Assembly: GCF_006516965.1 (NCBI RefSeq)
Contig: NZ_VHLH01000007.1
Location: forward strand, 1 to 64,000
DNA length: 64,000 bases
Direction of reading: 5' to 3'
Source of the DNA: Pararhizobium mangrovi
GTDB lineage: Bacteria; Pseudomonadota; Alphaproteobacteria; Rhizobiales; Rhizobiaceae
Shown here: piece after piece, positions 25,476-33,466 of the stretch
Layout: every line of letters begins with the position of its first letter
Position numbering within the stretch: position 1 is the stretch's first letter
Notes under the pieces: model-generated
Database searches by the model: none
What the model saw: only the letters and a program-made list of their open reading frames with translations
Told to the model about the DNA's origin: nothing
Made by a program: the position numbers and the translations under genes

Positions 25476-27128
25476 ATGGCGACAACGCAAAGCGACGGAA
25501 CGGGCACGACGGTCGATTACATCATCGTCGGCTCCGGCATCAACGCGCTCACCTGTGCGGCCATCCTCGGCAAGCGGGGAAAGTCCGTGCTCGTGCTGGA
25601 GCGTGAGAACGTCGCCGGCGGCTGCATGCGCAGCGACGAGATCACCGTGCCGGGCTATCGCCACGATGTCATGGCGGCGACGTTCGTGCTCTTCGTGACC
25701 TCGCCGGCCTACGGAATCCTCGGCGAGGATCTCGCACGCCACGGGCTCGAATTCGCCCATACCGGCTCGCCGACGGCGGTCGTCCGGCCGAACGGCGACC
25801 ATCTGGTGCTGACGACCGATCGCACCGCCAACCGCGCGCATTTCGAAGCGCTGGCCGAAGGTGAGGGCGCGCGCTATGAGGCGGAGATCGAAAAGGTCGA
25901 GCGCGATGCCGGTCTGATCTTCGGCCTTCTCGGCGGTGCGCTGTGGACCCGCAAGACGGCGCGGCTTCTTTTCGGCGAAGTGCGCAAGCGCGGTACGCGC
26001 GGTCTCGCCGCGCGGCTCGGCGAAGGGCTGCGGCCGGCGCGCTTATGGCTCGAAAACACGTTCGAGAACGAACTTTCGCGCGCGCTCTTCGCGCCCTGGG
26101 TGCTGCATGCGGGTCTTGGTCCCGAGCAGGCGTTTTCGGGCGAGATGGCGCGCGTCATCGCCTTCGCGCTGGAACAGGCCGGCGCGCCCGTCGTGCGCGG
26201 TGGGGCGGGGAAGATCGTCTCGGCGTTCCGTGCGCTGATCGAGGAGCAGGGCGGACGCATTCTTCTCGAAGCCGACGTCGACAAGGTTCGACGCGAAGCC
26301 GGGAAGACGCGGGGCGTGACACTCGTCGACGGACGGCAGTTCGATGCGAGGCAGGGTGTCGTCGCGTCCGTCACGCCGAACCAGTTGCACGAACGCCTGC
26401 TTGCCGAACCGTCGGCGAAAACCGATGCCGTCTCGGCCGAAAGTGCGCCGCGATCGCCGGCATCGGGCTATCGCTACGGCAAGGGAAACATGCAGATCCA
26501 CTACGCGCTCAAGCGGCCGCCGCGCTGGAACGGCGAGGGCCTTTCCGACGTCGCGCTCGTCCACCTATGCGCCGGGATCGACGCCGTCTCGAAGGCGGTC
26601 AACGAGTGCGACCGGGGCATGCTGCCCGAACGCCCGACGGTCTGCGTCGGTCAACCCCATGCGCTCGATCCGGGCCGTTGCCCGGAAGGTGCCGGCATCC
26701 TCTGGCTCCAGCTTCCCGAAACCCCACGCTTCATCAAGGGGGACGCGGCCGGTACGCTCGAAACCCCGGCGGACGGCACCTGGAGCGAACCGCTGCGCGA
26801 GGCCTACGCCGATCGCGTGGAGGCGATCCTGCGCGAACACATCGCCGATCTCGACGACATCGTCATCAAGCGCACCGTTCATTCGCCGAAGGATCTCGAG
26901 GCGATGAACGTCAATCTGGTCGGCGGCGATCCCTATGGGGGTGCGTGCTCGATCGACCAGTTCTTCCTCTGGCGCCCGTTCACGGGATCGCGCAACCACG
27001 AAACGGACGTGCCCGGCCTCTACCAGATCGGCGCATCCACCCATCCGGGCCCCGGCCTTGGCGGCGGTTCGGGCACGATGCTGGCAGAACACCTCACCCG
27101 TTCGAAGAGGCGGATCTGGCCGTTCTGA
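25476..27128 (+). CDS. Phytoene-desaturase-like FAD/NAD(P)-dependent oxidoreductase (copy 2)
   Basis: A 550-residue paralogue of the 685-2256 product. The Rossmann motif is DYIIVGSGINALTCAAIL, followed by GGCMRSDEITVPGYRHDV. Shared family landmarks include WLENTFENELSRALFAPW, NLVGGDPYGG and the C-terminal FAD loop GPGLGGGSGTMLAEHL. ATG 25476 follows GAGGAGGAGG. As with copy 1, carotenoid synthesis is unlikely. It follows an amino acid importer and aminotransferase, so an oxidation in the same amino-acid-derived pathway is possible. The substrate is unknown. Its stop codon lies within a hairpin shared with the convergent peptidase gene. Confidence 0.8.
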   Translation: MATTQSDGTGTTVDYIIVGSGINALTCAAILGKRGKSVLVLERENVAGGCMRSDEITVPGYRHDVMAATFVLFVTSPAYGILGEDLARHGLEFAHTGSPTAVVRPNGDHLVLTTDRTANRAHFEALAEGEGARYEAEIEKVERDAGLIFGLLGGALWTRKTARLLFGEVRKRGTRGLAARLGEGLRPARLWLENTFENELSRALFAPWVLHAGLGPEQAFSGEMARVIAFALEQAGAPVVRGGAGKIVSAFRALIEEQGGRILLEADVDKVRREAGKTRGVTLVDGRQFDARQGVVASVTPNQLHERLLAEPSAKTDAVSAESAPRSPASGYRYGKGNMQIHYALKRPPRWNGEGLSDVALVHLCAGIDAVSKAVNECDRGMLPERPTVCVGQPHALDPGRCPEGAGILWLQLPETPRFIKGDAAGTLETPADGTWSEPLREAYADRVEAILREHIADLDDIVIKRTVHSPKDLEAMNVNLVGGDPYGGACSIDQFFLWRPFTGSRNHETDVPGLYQIGASTHPGPGLGGGSGTMLAEHLTRSKRRIWPF

Positions 27129-27157
27129 CCGGCAGTCGTTGCCGATACTGCGGTCAG
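27125..27157. terminator. Hairpin spanning the stop codons of two convergent genes
   Basis: CTGACC-G-GCAGT (27125-27136) pairs with ACTGC-GGTCAG (27147-27157), an 11-bp stem with one bulged G and a 10-base loop. The TGA codons of both convergent genes lie in the two arms. The structure is symmetric, so it can form in transcripts from either strand. There is no U-tract, so its terminator role is only probable. Confidence 0.5.
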
Positions 27158-28524
27158 GAAGCGCCGAGATCCCAGTAGAGGCCGGCCATGAGGCCGAGCG
27201 CCTCCTCGGCAAGCGCGATCGGCAGATGCTCGTCCGGCGCGTGCTGCAGGCAGCCGGGATAGGAATGCGGGATCCATACCGTCGGCAGGCCGAGATCGCG
27301 CGCGAAGATGTCGTTCGGCAGCGATCCGCCGAGGTTGGGCAGGATTGCGGGCTCCACGCCTGCCGTCCTTGTAAGCGAGCCTGCGATCCGTTCGACCCAG
27401 GGGTGCTCGGGATCGAGGCGCGACGCCTGGAAGATGGCATCGTGCGGCTCGTGGACGATCACGCGATCGAAGCCGTCCGCAACGAGCGCCTCGCGCACGG
27501 CCGGCACGACAGCATCGACGTCGACACCGACGGGAAAGCGCAGCTGCAGCCGCGCACGTGCGCGCGGCGGAATGGCGTAGACGGGTTGGGCGAGATTGCC
27601 GCACTCCATTTCCATTACTTCCAGGCTCGACCAGCCGAAGACCTTTTCCTCGCTCGTTAGTCCCGGTTCGCCCCACCAGGGCTCGATCTCCGGATCGCCG
27701 GCAATCGGTGCGATCTCCAGCTTCGAAAGTGCCGTACGAACGCTTTCGGGAATGGTGCCGGGGGTGAGGGAGGGAACGCGGATCTTTCCCGTCCGCTCGA
27801 CGAGCGCGGTGATCGCGTGCGCGAGTTCGATCCCGGGGTTGCTCAAAAGCCCGCCCCAGTTGCCCGAATGCTGGAAGCTGTCGCGTGCGACGATCTCGAT
27901 ATAAAAGGAGATACCGCCACGTGAGCCGAGAAAGAGCGTCGGCCGGTCGAGCGCAAGGCGTGGTCCGTCCGAGGCGATCAGCACGTCGGCAGCAAGCGCT
28001 TCGGCATGCTCGGCGCAGATTTCGCGCAGCCCGGGCGAGCCGGATTCTTCGCCCATCTCGAGCAGATATTTGAGATTGAAGCCGAGCGAGCCGCGCTCGG
28101 CGAGCACCGCCTCCAACGCTGCGAGATTGATGCTGTGCTGGCCCTTGTTGTCCGCCGTGCCGCGTCCGTACCAGCGACCGTCGCGCTCGATCAGCGTGAA
28201 CGGATCGAGCCCTTCGCTCCAGCCTTCGAGCCCGGCGACGACGTCGCCATGCCCGTATTGAAGGATCGTCGGCCGCTGCGCGTCCTCGATGCGCTCGGCG
28301 AGCAGGCATGGTCCGGGCGCGAGCGGATGTTCCAGAAGGCGTGTCGTGAAGCCGAGGCGCTCGAAGAACGGGACCATCTCCCGATCGAGATATCTGTGAA
28401 GGTCGGGACGGGCTTCGGCGACGCGGCTTGCACTCGGGATCGCGACGCGCTCGGCGAGCGTCCGTTCGAAGCTTCCGTCGGCGATCCCGCCGCGTGCCCG
28501 TTCGATGGCGTTTTCGCGGCTCAT
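27154..28524 (-). CDS. M20-family peptidase/amidohydrolase
   Basis: A 456-residue di-zinc hydrolase. The metal ligands are visible in QYGHGDVV (H, D), GRGTADNKGQH (bridging D), EMGEESGS (catalytic and metal E), ASDGPR (D) and HAPDEHLPI (H). The central dimerisation domain (about 190-350) is complete. Length and motif order match dipeptidase-like M20 enzymes rather than ArgE. It is the last gene of a seven-gene operon, overlapping the ATPase stop by four bases. It would hydrolyse a peptide or amide bond of the imported compound in the cytoplasm. Confidence 0.88.
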   Translation of the reverse strand: MSRENAIERARGGIADGSFERTLAERVAIPSASRVAEARPDLHRYLDREMVPFFERLGFTTRLLEHPLAPGPCLLAERIEDAQRPTILQYGHGDVVAGLEGWSEGLDPFTLIERDGRWYGRGTADNKGQHSINLAALEAVLAERGSLGFNLKYLLEMGEESGSPGLREICAEHAEALAADVLIASDGPRLALDRPTLFLGSRGGISFYIEIVARDSFQHSGNWGGLLSNPGIELAHAITALVERTGKIRVPSLTPGTIPESVRTALSKLEIAPIAGDPEIEPWWGEPGLTSEEKVFGWSSLEVMEMECGNLAQPVYAIPPRARARLQLRFPVGVDVDAVVPAVREALVADGFDRVIVHEPHDAIFQASRLDPEHPWVERIAGSLTRTAGVEPAILPNLGGSLPNDIFARDLGLPTVWIPHSYPGCLQHAPDEHLPIALAEEALGLMAGLYWDLGAS

Positions 28525-29480
28525 GCGGCAGCCCTTTGAGAAAGATCGAGATCGTAATGGCAGCGCACCTGTCCCGTTTCGACCGTTCGAAGCTCGGGGC
28601 GTTCGGCCGCGCAGCGTTCGTTCGCGAAGGGGCAGCGCGTTCGAAAGACGCAGCCGGACGGCGGGTCGGAGGGATCCGGCAGGTCGCCGGGGATCGGATG
28701 CAGGCTGCGATCGGTGGCGTCGAGATCAGGAGCCGCATCTATCAGGAGGCGCGTATAGGGATGCCGTGGCCGGTGAAAGATCGTCTCGGTCGGCGCGAGT
28801 TCGACGAGTTCGCCGAGATAGACGACGCCGATGCGGTCGGCCATCAGGCGCACGACTGGCAGGTTATGGGTGATGAAGAGGCTCGTCAGGTGCAGTTCGG
28901 CCTGGAAGCCGCGCAACAGATCGAGGATCTGCGCCTGTACGGATACGTCGAGCGCGCTCGTCGGCTCGTCCAGGATGAGGAAGTCCGGTTCGCCGGCAAG
29001 CGCACGGGCGATCGAGATGCGTTGCCGCTGTCCACCCGAAAACGCCTGCGGGAACTTGGCGCCGTCTTCCGGCGAAAGCCCCACCTGTCGGAGGAGCTCC
29101 GCAACGCGTTCGTCGATCGCCTTTTTGGGACGCAGGCGGTGCGTGCGGATCGGCTCGGCGACGATGTCTCTTACGCGCCAGCGCGGATTGAGCGAGGAGA
29201 ACGGGTCCTGGAAGATCATCTGCTCGCGCATCGCCGCGTTCCGGCCGATCTCGCCGCCGGTCGGCGCAAGCAGCCCAGCCGCCATACGCGCGATCGTGGA
29301 TTTGCCGCATCCCGATTCCCCGACGAGGCCCATGACTTCGCCCTTGCGGATCGTGAAGCTCACCTCGCGCACCGCCTGAAGACCCTTCGGCCGGCGCCCG
29401 AACGCCTTCTCGATCATCGAGGCGCGGCCGCCATAGGCCTTGGAGACGGCGTTCAGGATCAGGACGTCATCCAGGCTCAT
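28521..29480 (-). CDS. ABC transporter ATP-binding protein, DppF type
   Basis: A 319-residue ATPase: Walker A GESGCGKST, Q-loop MIFQDPFSSLNPRWR, signature FSGGQRQRISIARAL, Walker B FLILDEPTSALDVS and LFITHNL. The C-terminal oligopeptide domain is complete, with the cysteine cluster CVFRTRCPFANERC. The usual switch motif THD reads THN here, so the aspartate is replaced while the histidine stays. ATG 29480 lies in a four-base overlap with the upstream gene. It energises the importer with the DppD-type partner. Confidence 0.9.
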   Translation of the reverse strand: MSLDDVLILNAVSKAYGGRASMIEKAFGRRPKGLQAVREVSFTIRKGEVMGLVGESGCGKSTIARMAAGLLAPTGGEIGRNAAMREQMIFQDPFSSLNPRWRVRDIVAEPIRTHRLRPKKAIDERVAELLRQVGLSPEDGAKFPQAFSGGQRQRISIARALAGEPDFLILDEPTSALDVSVQAQILDLLRGFQAELHLTSLFITHNLPVVRLMADRIGVVYLGELVELAPTETIFHRPRHPYTRLLIDAAPDLDATDRSLHPIPGDLPDPSDPPSGCVFRTRCPFANERCAAERPELRTVETGQVRCHYDLDLSQRAAA

Positions 29481-30460
29481 GAAACGACCTCTTCGACGAG
29501 CGGAAAGTAGCAGGCGGCATCGTGGCCGCCGGCATCGGCAAGCGGCGGGCGCTCTTCGCGGCAGATCGCCTGCGCCCGCTCGCATCGCGGATGGAACGCG
29601 CAGCCCGGCGGAAGGGCGCCGATCCCGGGCATGGCGCCCGGAATCGCCCGGACGCGCATCGCGCCGTCGGCATCCGGTGCCGGCGTCGCCTGCATGAGCC
29701 CGGCCGTATAGGGGTGAAGCGGTGCGCCGATCAGCCGTCCGGTCGGGGCGGTCTCGATGACGCGCCCCGCGTAGAAGACGGCGACGCGGTCCGCCATTTT
29801 CGCGATGACGCCGAGATCGTGGGTGATCAGCATCATCGCGGTACCGGTTTCCTCGTGAAGTTCGCGCAGGAGGGTCAGCATGTGCGCCTGAACCGAGACG
29901 TCGAGGGCCGTCGTCGGTTCGTCGGCAATGAGGAGGTCGGGCTCGGCGCACAGCGCAAGCGCGATGACGATGCGCTGGCGCTGGCCGCCGGAAAGCTCGT
30001 GCGGCGCGGCCGCGAAGACACGGGGAGGGTTCGCAAGGCCCACCCGCGTCAGCCATGCGATCGCCCGCTCGCGCGCTTCGCCGCGGGTAAGCGGCAGATG
30101 GCGGCGCATCGTGTCGGTCAGCTGCCGGCCGATACTCAGCACCGGGTTCAGCGAGGTCATCGGATCCTGGAAGACGAAGCCGATCCGTTTGCCCCGGACC
30201 CGGCGCATTCTCTTCGCCGATAGCTGGTCCAGCCGTTCGCCGGAAAGCGCGATGGTGCCGCTCGTGCGGCGAAGCGGTGGAACGAGCAGATCGATGATCG
30301 CGATTCCGGTCATCGATTTTCCGGCCCCGCTCTCGCCCACGAGGCCGAGCACTTCGCCGGGCGCGATATCGAAGGTCACCCCGTCGAGCACGGGGAAATC
30401 GCGCCCGTTTCTTTCGAGGACGACGCTGAGGTCGCGAACCTTCAGGACCGGCTCGCTCAT
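29477..30460 (-). CDS. ABC transporter ATP-binding protein, DppD type
   Basis: A 327-residue ATPase: Walker A GESGAGKSM, Q-loop FVFQDPMTSLNPVLS, signature LSGGQRQRIVIALAL, Walker B LLIADEPTTALDVS and MLITHDLG. The C-terminal oligopeptide domain has CAFHPRCERAQAIC. The last Walker A residue is methionine rather than the more usual serine or threonine, a change also seen in some functional DppD proteins. It starts at 30460 on a four-base overlap with the permease gene. Confidence 0.9.
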   Translation of the reverse strand: MSEPVLKVRDLSVVLERNGRDFPVLDGVTFDIAPGEVLGLVGESGAGKSMTGIAIIDLLVPPLRRTSGTIALSGERLDQLSAKRMRRVRGKRIGFVFQDPMTSLNPVLSIGRQLTDTMRRHLPLTRGEARERAIAWLTRVGLANPPRVFAAAPHELSGGQRQRIVIALALCAEPDLLIADEPTTALDVSVQAHMLTLLRELHEETGTAMMLITHDLGVIAKMADRVAVFYAGRVIETAPTGRLIGAPLHPYTAGLMQATPAPDADGAMRVRAIPGAMPGIGALPPGCAFHPRCERAQAICREERPPLADAGGHDAACYFPLVEEVVS

Positions 30461-31350
30461 GTCCGTCCCCTGATTTTCGGATTGAAGTGGTCGCGCAGAT
30501 GATCGCCGAGCACGTTGACGGCGACGACGAGCGCGACGAGCAGCAGGCATGGGAAGACGGAGATCCACCATTCCCCCGACTGCAGGAAATTGTTGCCGTT
30601 GCGGATCAGCGAACCGAGCGAGGGATAGGTCGGCGGAATGCCGATGCCGAGGAAGCTGAGCGTCGCCTCGGTGATGATGGCGATGCCGAGATTGATCGTT
30701 GCGATCACCAGGACGGGCGCCATGACGTTCGGCAGGATATGCTGGATGAGGATCGCCGTGTTCGAACGGCCCGTGACCCGTGCGGCGGCGACGTAGTCCT
30801 GATCGCGCTCCACCATCACGCTCGAGCGGATGGTGCGCGCATACTGGACCCAGAAGGCGATGCCGATCGAGACGATGACGATCGCGATCGCCATCTCGTT
30901 GGAGCGTCCGCGTCCGAGGATGGCCGTCGCGATTCCGTCGATGACCATGGCGAGCAGAAGAGCGGGGTAGGCGAGTTGCACATCGGCGAGCCGCATGATG
31001 ATCGCGTCGGTCCGCCCGCCGACGAAGCCGGCGACGAGCCCGAGCGCGCCACCGATGACGAGGCCGATGACGACGGAGATCGCCCCGACCATGATCGAGG
31101 TGCGTAGTCCGTAGGCCATGGCCGTGATCAGATTGCGACCCTGGTCGTCCGCGCCGAACGGCATCGTCGCCTGGCCGCCGTCCATCCAGATCGGTGGCGA
31201 GAAGGCGTCGAGGATCGACATGCCGGACATGCTGAACGGATCGGCCGTCACGAGCGGGAGCACGAACGCGTAGACGACGAGCAACACGATGAGGGTTGCG
31301 GCGACGATCGGGCCCGGCCGACCGCGAAACGCTTCGGCGAGACCCCTCAT
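30457..31350 (-). CDS. ABC transporter permease, DppC type
   Basis: A 297-residue permease. One N-terminal helix (IVAATLIVLLVVYAFVLPLV) precedes the FGADDQGRNLITAMAYGLRTS motif and a five-helix core. The coupling loop is ARVTGRSNTAILIQHILPNVM. It starts at 31350 in a four-base overlap with the DppB-type gene and forms the pore with it. The motif FGADDQGRN varies from the common GTDxxGRD; such changes are frequent in this subfamily. Confidence 0.9.
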   Translation of the reverse strand: MRGLAEAFRGRPGPIVAATLIVLLVVYAFVLPLVTADPFSMSGMSILDAFSPPIWMDGGQATMPFGADDQGRNLITAMAYGLRTSIMVGAISVVIGLVIGGALGLVAGFVGGRTDAIIMRLADVQLAYPALLLAMVIDGIATAILGRGRSNEMAIAIVIVSIGIAFWVQYARTIRSSVMVERDQDYVAAARVTGRSNTAILIQHILPNVMAPVLVIATINLGIAIITEATLSFLGIGIPPTYPSLGSLIRNGNNFLQSGEWWISVFPCLLLVALVVAVNVLGDHLRDHFNPKIRGRT

Positions 31351-32318
31351 GCCCCGCTCCGCTTCAGGCGCGGATCGACCAGCGGATAGATGAGTTCCAC
31401 GACGAGATTGATGATCATGAAGATCGCCCCGACGAAGATCAGATAGATCGCGATGACGGGAACGTCGGCCGCCTGGATCGACTGCAGGAAGAGCGAGCCG
31501 ATGCCCGGCCACGCGAAAACGCCCTCGGTGACGACGGAAAAGGCGATGACGTTGCCGAGCTGAAGGGCAAGCATTGTGATCGTCGGCAACAGCGCGTTGC
31601 GCATGGCGTAGGTCGACCAGATCCGCCGTTCGCTCAGGCCCCGCGCGCGAGCGAAGCGGATATGTTCGCTCTGCCCGACTTCGAGAAGCTGCGTACGCAG
31701 CATGCGGATGACGAAGGTGACCTGGAAAGCGGCGAGCGTGATTGCCGGCAAAATGATCGCCCTCCAGCCGGACAACGTCAAAAGGCCGGTCGTCCAACCG
31801 CCGATCTGCACGGTATCTCCACGCCCGAAGGAGGGAAACCAACCGAGATGGACGGAGAAGATCGCGATCAGGAGAACACCGACGACGAAGTTCGGCAGGG
31901 TGATACCGGCGATCGAGACCAGCATGACGCCGCGCGATATGATGCCGTTCGGCCGCACGCCGCACAGGATGCCGAGTGGCACGCCGACGAAGAGCGTGAC
32001 GAGCAGGCTCGCGAAAGCGAGTTCGATCGTCGCGGGAAGGCGCGTTGCGATCATCGGGCCGATGTCGTCCTGCGTGCGATAGGAAATGCCGAAATCGCCG
32101 TGCAGCATGCCGTTGAGGAAATGCAGGAACCGGGTAAGCAGCGGTTCGTCGAGGCCGAGCCGCATGATCAGATCCTGGCGATCGGCGATGCTCGCATCGG
32201 GCGGCAGCAGCGAGGTGAGCGGGTCGCCGAGCGTCGCCACCAGCAAAAACGCGATGAAGCTGATGGCCAGCAGGACGAGGACCGTCTGAAGTATCCGTTC
32301 GGTCGTATGGGCGATCAT
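31347..32318 (-). CDS. ABC transporter permease, DppB type
   Basis: A 323-residue permease. The N-terminal helix is TVLVLLAISFIAFLLVATLG, followed by a periplasmic stretch with GDFGISYRTQDDIGPMI and the core starting RLPATIELAFASLLVTLF. The coupling loop is STYAMRNALLPTITML. ATG 32318 was chosen over an in-frame start at 32360 because GGAGG lies four bases upstream and the ATGA overlap with the deacylase stop is preserved. Confidence 0.9.
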   Translation of the reverse strand: MIAHTTERILQTVLVLLAISFIAFLLVATLGDPLTSLLPPDASIADRQDLIMRLGLDEPLLTRFLHFLNGMLHGDFGISYRTQDDIGPMIATRLPATIELAFASLLVTLFVGVPLGILCGVRPNGIISRGVMLVSIAGITLPNFVVGVLLIAIFSVHLGWFPSFGRGDTVQIGGWTTGLLTLSGWRAIILPAITLAAFQVTFVIRMLRTQLLEVGQSEHIRFARARGLSERRIWSTYAMRNALLPTITMLALQLGNVIAFSVVTEGVFAWPGIGSLFLQSIQAADVPVIAIYLIFVGAIFMIINLVVELIYPLVDPRLKRSGA

Positions 32319-33466
32319 GTCGCCTCCGAAGCCGCCAATCGCACGAGGAAGTCGGTACATGCCGCCATCTGCTCGATGGCGATGCTTTCGTCCGGCTGAT
32401 GGGCGTCGGCGATCGACCCGGGACCGATGACGACCGACGGGATGCCCGCCGCCGAGAAGATGCCGGCCTCGGTTCCGTAGGGTACGGCGCGCGGGGAACT
32501 TCGACCGAGGAGCTTGAGAAGCCGCTCTTCGAGCGCTGCATCCCCGATGGGCGCAAGCGGCGGAATGCGCGCCTGAATGTCGACGCGAATGCCGGTCTTG
32601 TCGCTGACGGCCTTCATGCCCGGCTCCAGCGCATCGATGCGCGCCTCGATGCGGTCGAGAACGCGCTCGGCGCTATCGTCCGGTACGAGGCGCATTTCGA
32701 AGAAGAATCGGCAATGTTCGGCAAGGATGTTGCCGTGGCTGCCGCCTTCGATCTGGTTGACCTGAATGGTGGAGAAGGGGGGATCGATCCCAGCCATGGC
32801 CGGGCCGGCGCGCATTTCTTCGGCGATCCGGTTGATTTCGCCGACGAGGTCGCAGGCAATCATCACGGCGTTGACGCCGTTGTCGGGCTGCGACGAATGA
32901 GCCGGTTTGCCGGTCACGGAGGTCCAGCCGATGGTGCCGCCCTTGTGCGCGGTCACGAGATCCATTCCCGTCGCCTCGCCGATCACGGCAAGCGAAGGCT
33001 CCGCGTGGGTGCCGAGCCATTCCGCCATCGGTCCGACACCCGTGCAGCCGACCTCTTCGTCATAGGAAAAGGCGAGGTGGATCGGCCGCTTCAGTTCCAT
33101 CTGCGCAAAATGTGGAAGGACTGCGAGCGAGCAGGCGAGAAACCCTTTCATGTCCGTCGCACCGCGCGCGACGAGGTGCTCGTTCGTCGTGCGCAAGGTC
33201 CATGGATCGCCGGACCAGGTCTGGCCCGTCACCGGGACGACGTCCGTATGGCCGCTGAGAACCAGTCCCCCCAATGCTTCCGGGCCGATCGTGACGACGA
33301 GGTTCGCCTTCTCGCCGTCGGCATCCAAGAACCGGCGGCACCGTGCGCCATGTGCGGCCGCGATGGCTTCGACATGGGCAACGAGAGCGAGATTGCTCGC
33401 CGAACTGACGGTCGGAAAGGCGACCAGTTCCGCAAGACGCTGCGAAAAGTCCGCGTCGGCGGTCAT
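32315..33466 (-). CDS. M20 deacylase, acetylornithine deacetylase (ArgE)-like
   Basis: A 383-residue di-zinc amidohydrolase with ArgE layout. It shows LSGHTDVVPV (H, D), ARGATDMKGF (bridging D), SYDEEVGCTG (E, E), VIGEATGM (E) and the C-terminal ADAHQPDESI (H). The family removes acyl groups from N-acyl amino acids. Here it sits between the binding protein and the first permease of an importer, so it more likely processes the imported ligand than acts in arginine synthesis. Both ends overlap neighbours by four bases. Confidence 0.9.
   Translation of the reverse strand: MTADADFSQRLAELVAFPTVSSASNLALVAHVEAIAAAHGARCRRFLDADGEKANLVVTIGPEALGGLVLSGHTDVVPVTGQTWSGDPWTLRTTNEHLVARGATDMKGFLACSLAVLPHFAQMELKRPIHLAFSYDEEVGCTGVGPMAEWLGTHAEPSLAVIGEATGMDLVTAHKGGTIGWTSVTGKPAHSSQPDNGVNAVMIACDLVGEINRIAEEMRAGPAMAGIDPPFSTIQVNQIEGGSHGNILAEHCRFFFEMRLVPDDSAERVLDRIEARIDALEPGMKAVSDKTGIRVDIQARIPPLAPIGDAALEERLLKLLGRSSPRAVPYGTEAGIFSAAGIPSVVIGPGSIADAHQPDESIAIEQMAACTDFLVRLAASEAT

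Noticed and set aside
27125-27157. Classical intrinsic terminator
   Set aside because: The stem is good but no run of T follows on either strand, so it is listed with reduced confidence only.
32315-33466. ArgE of arginine biosynthesis
   Set aside because: The gene sits inside a transport operon with a second M20 enzyme, so a catabolic deacylase is more likely.
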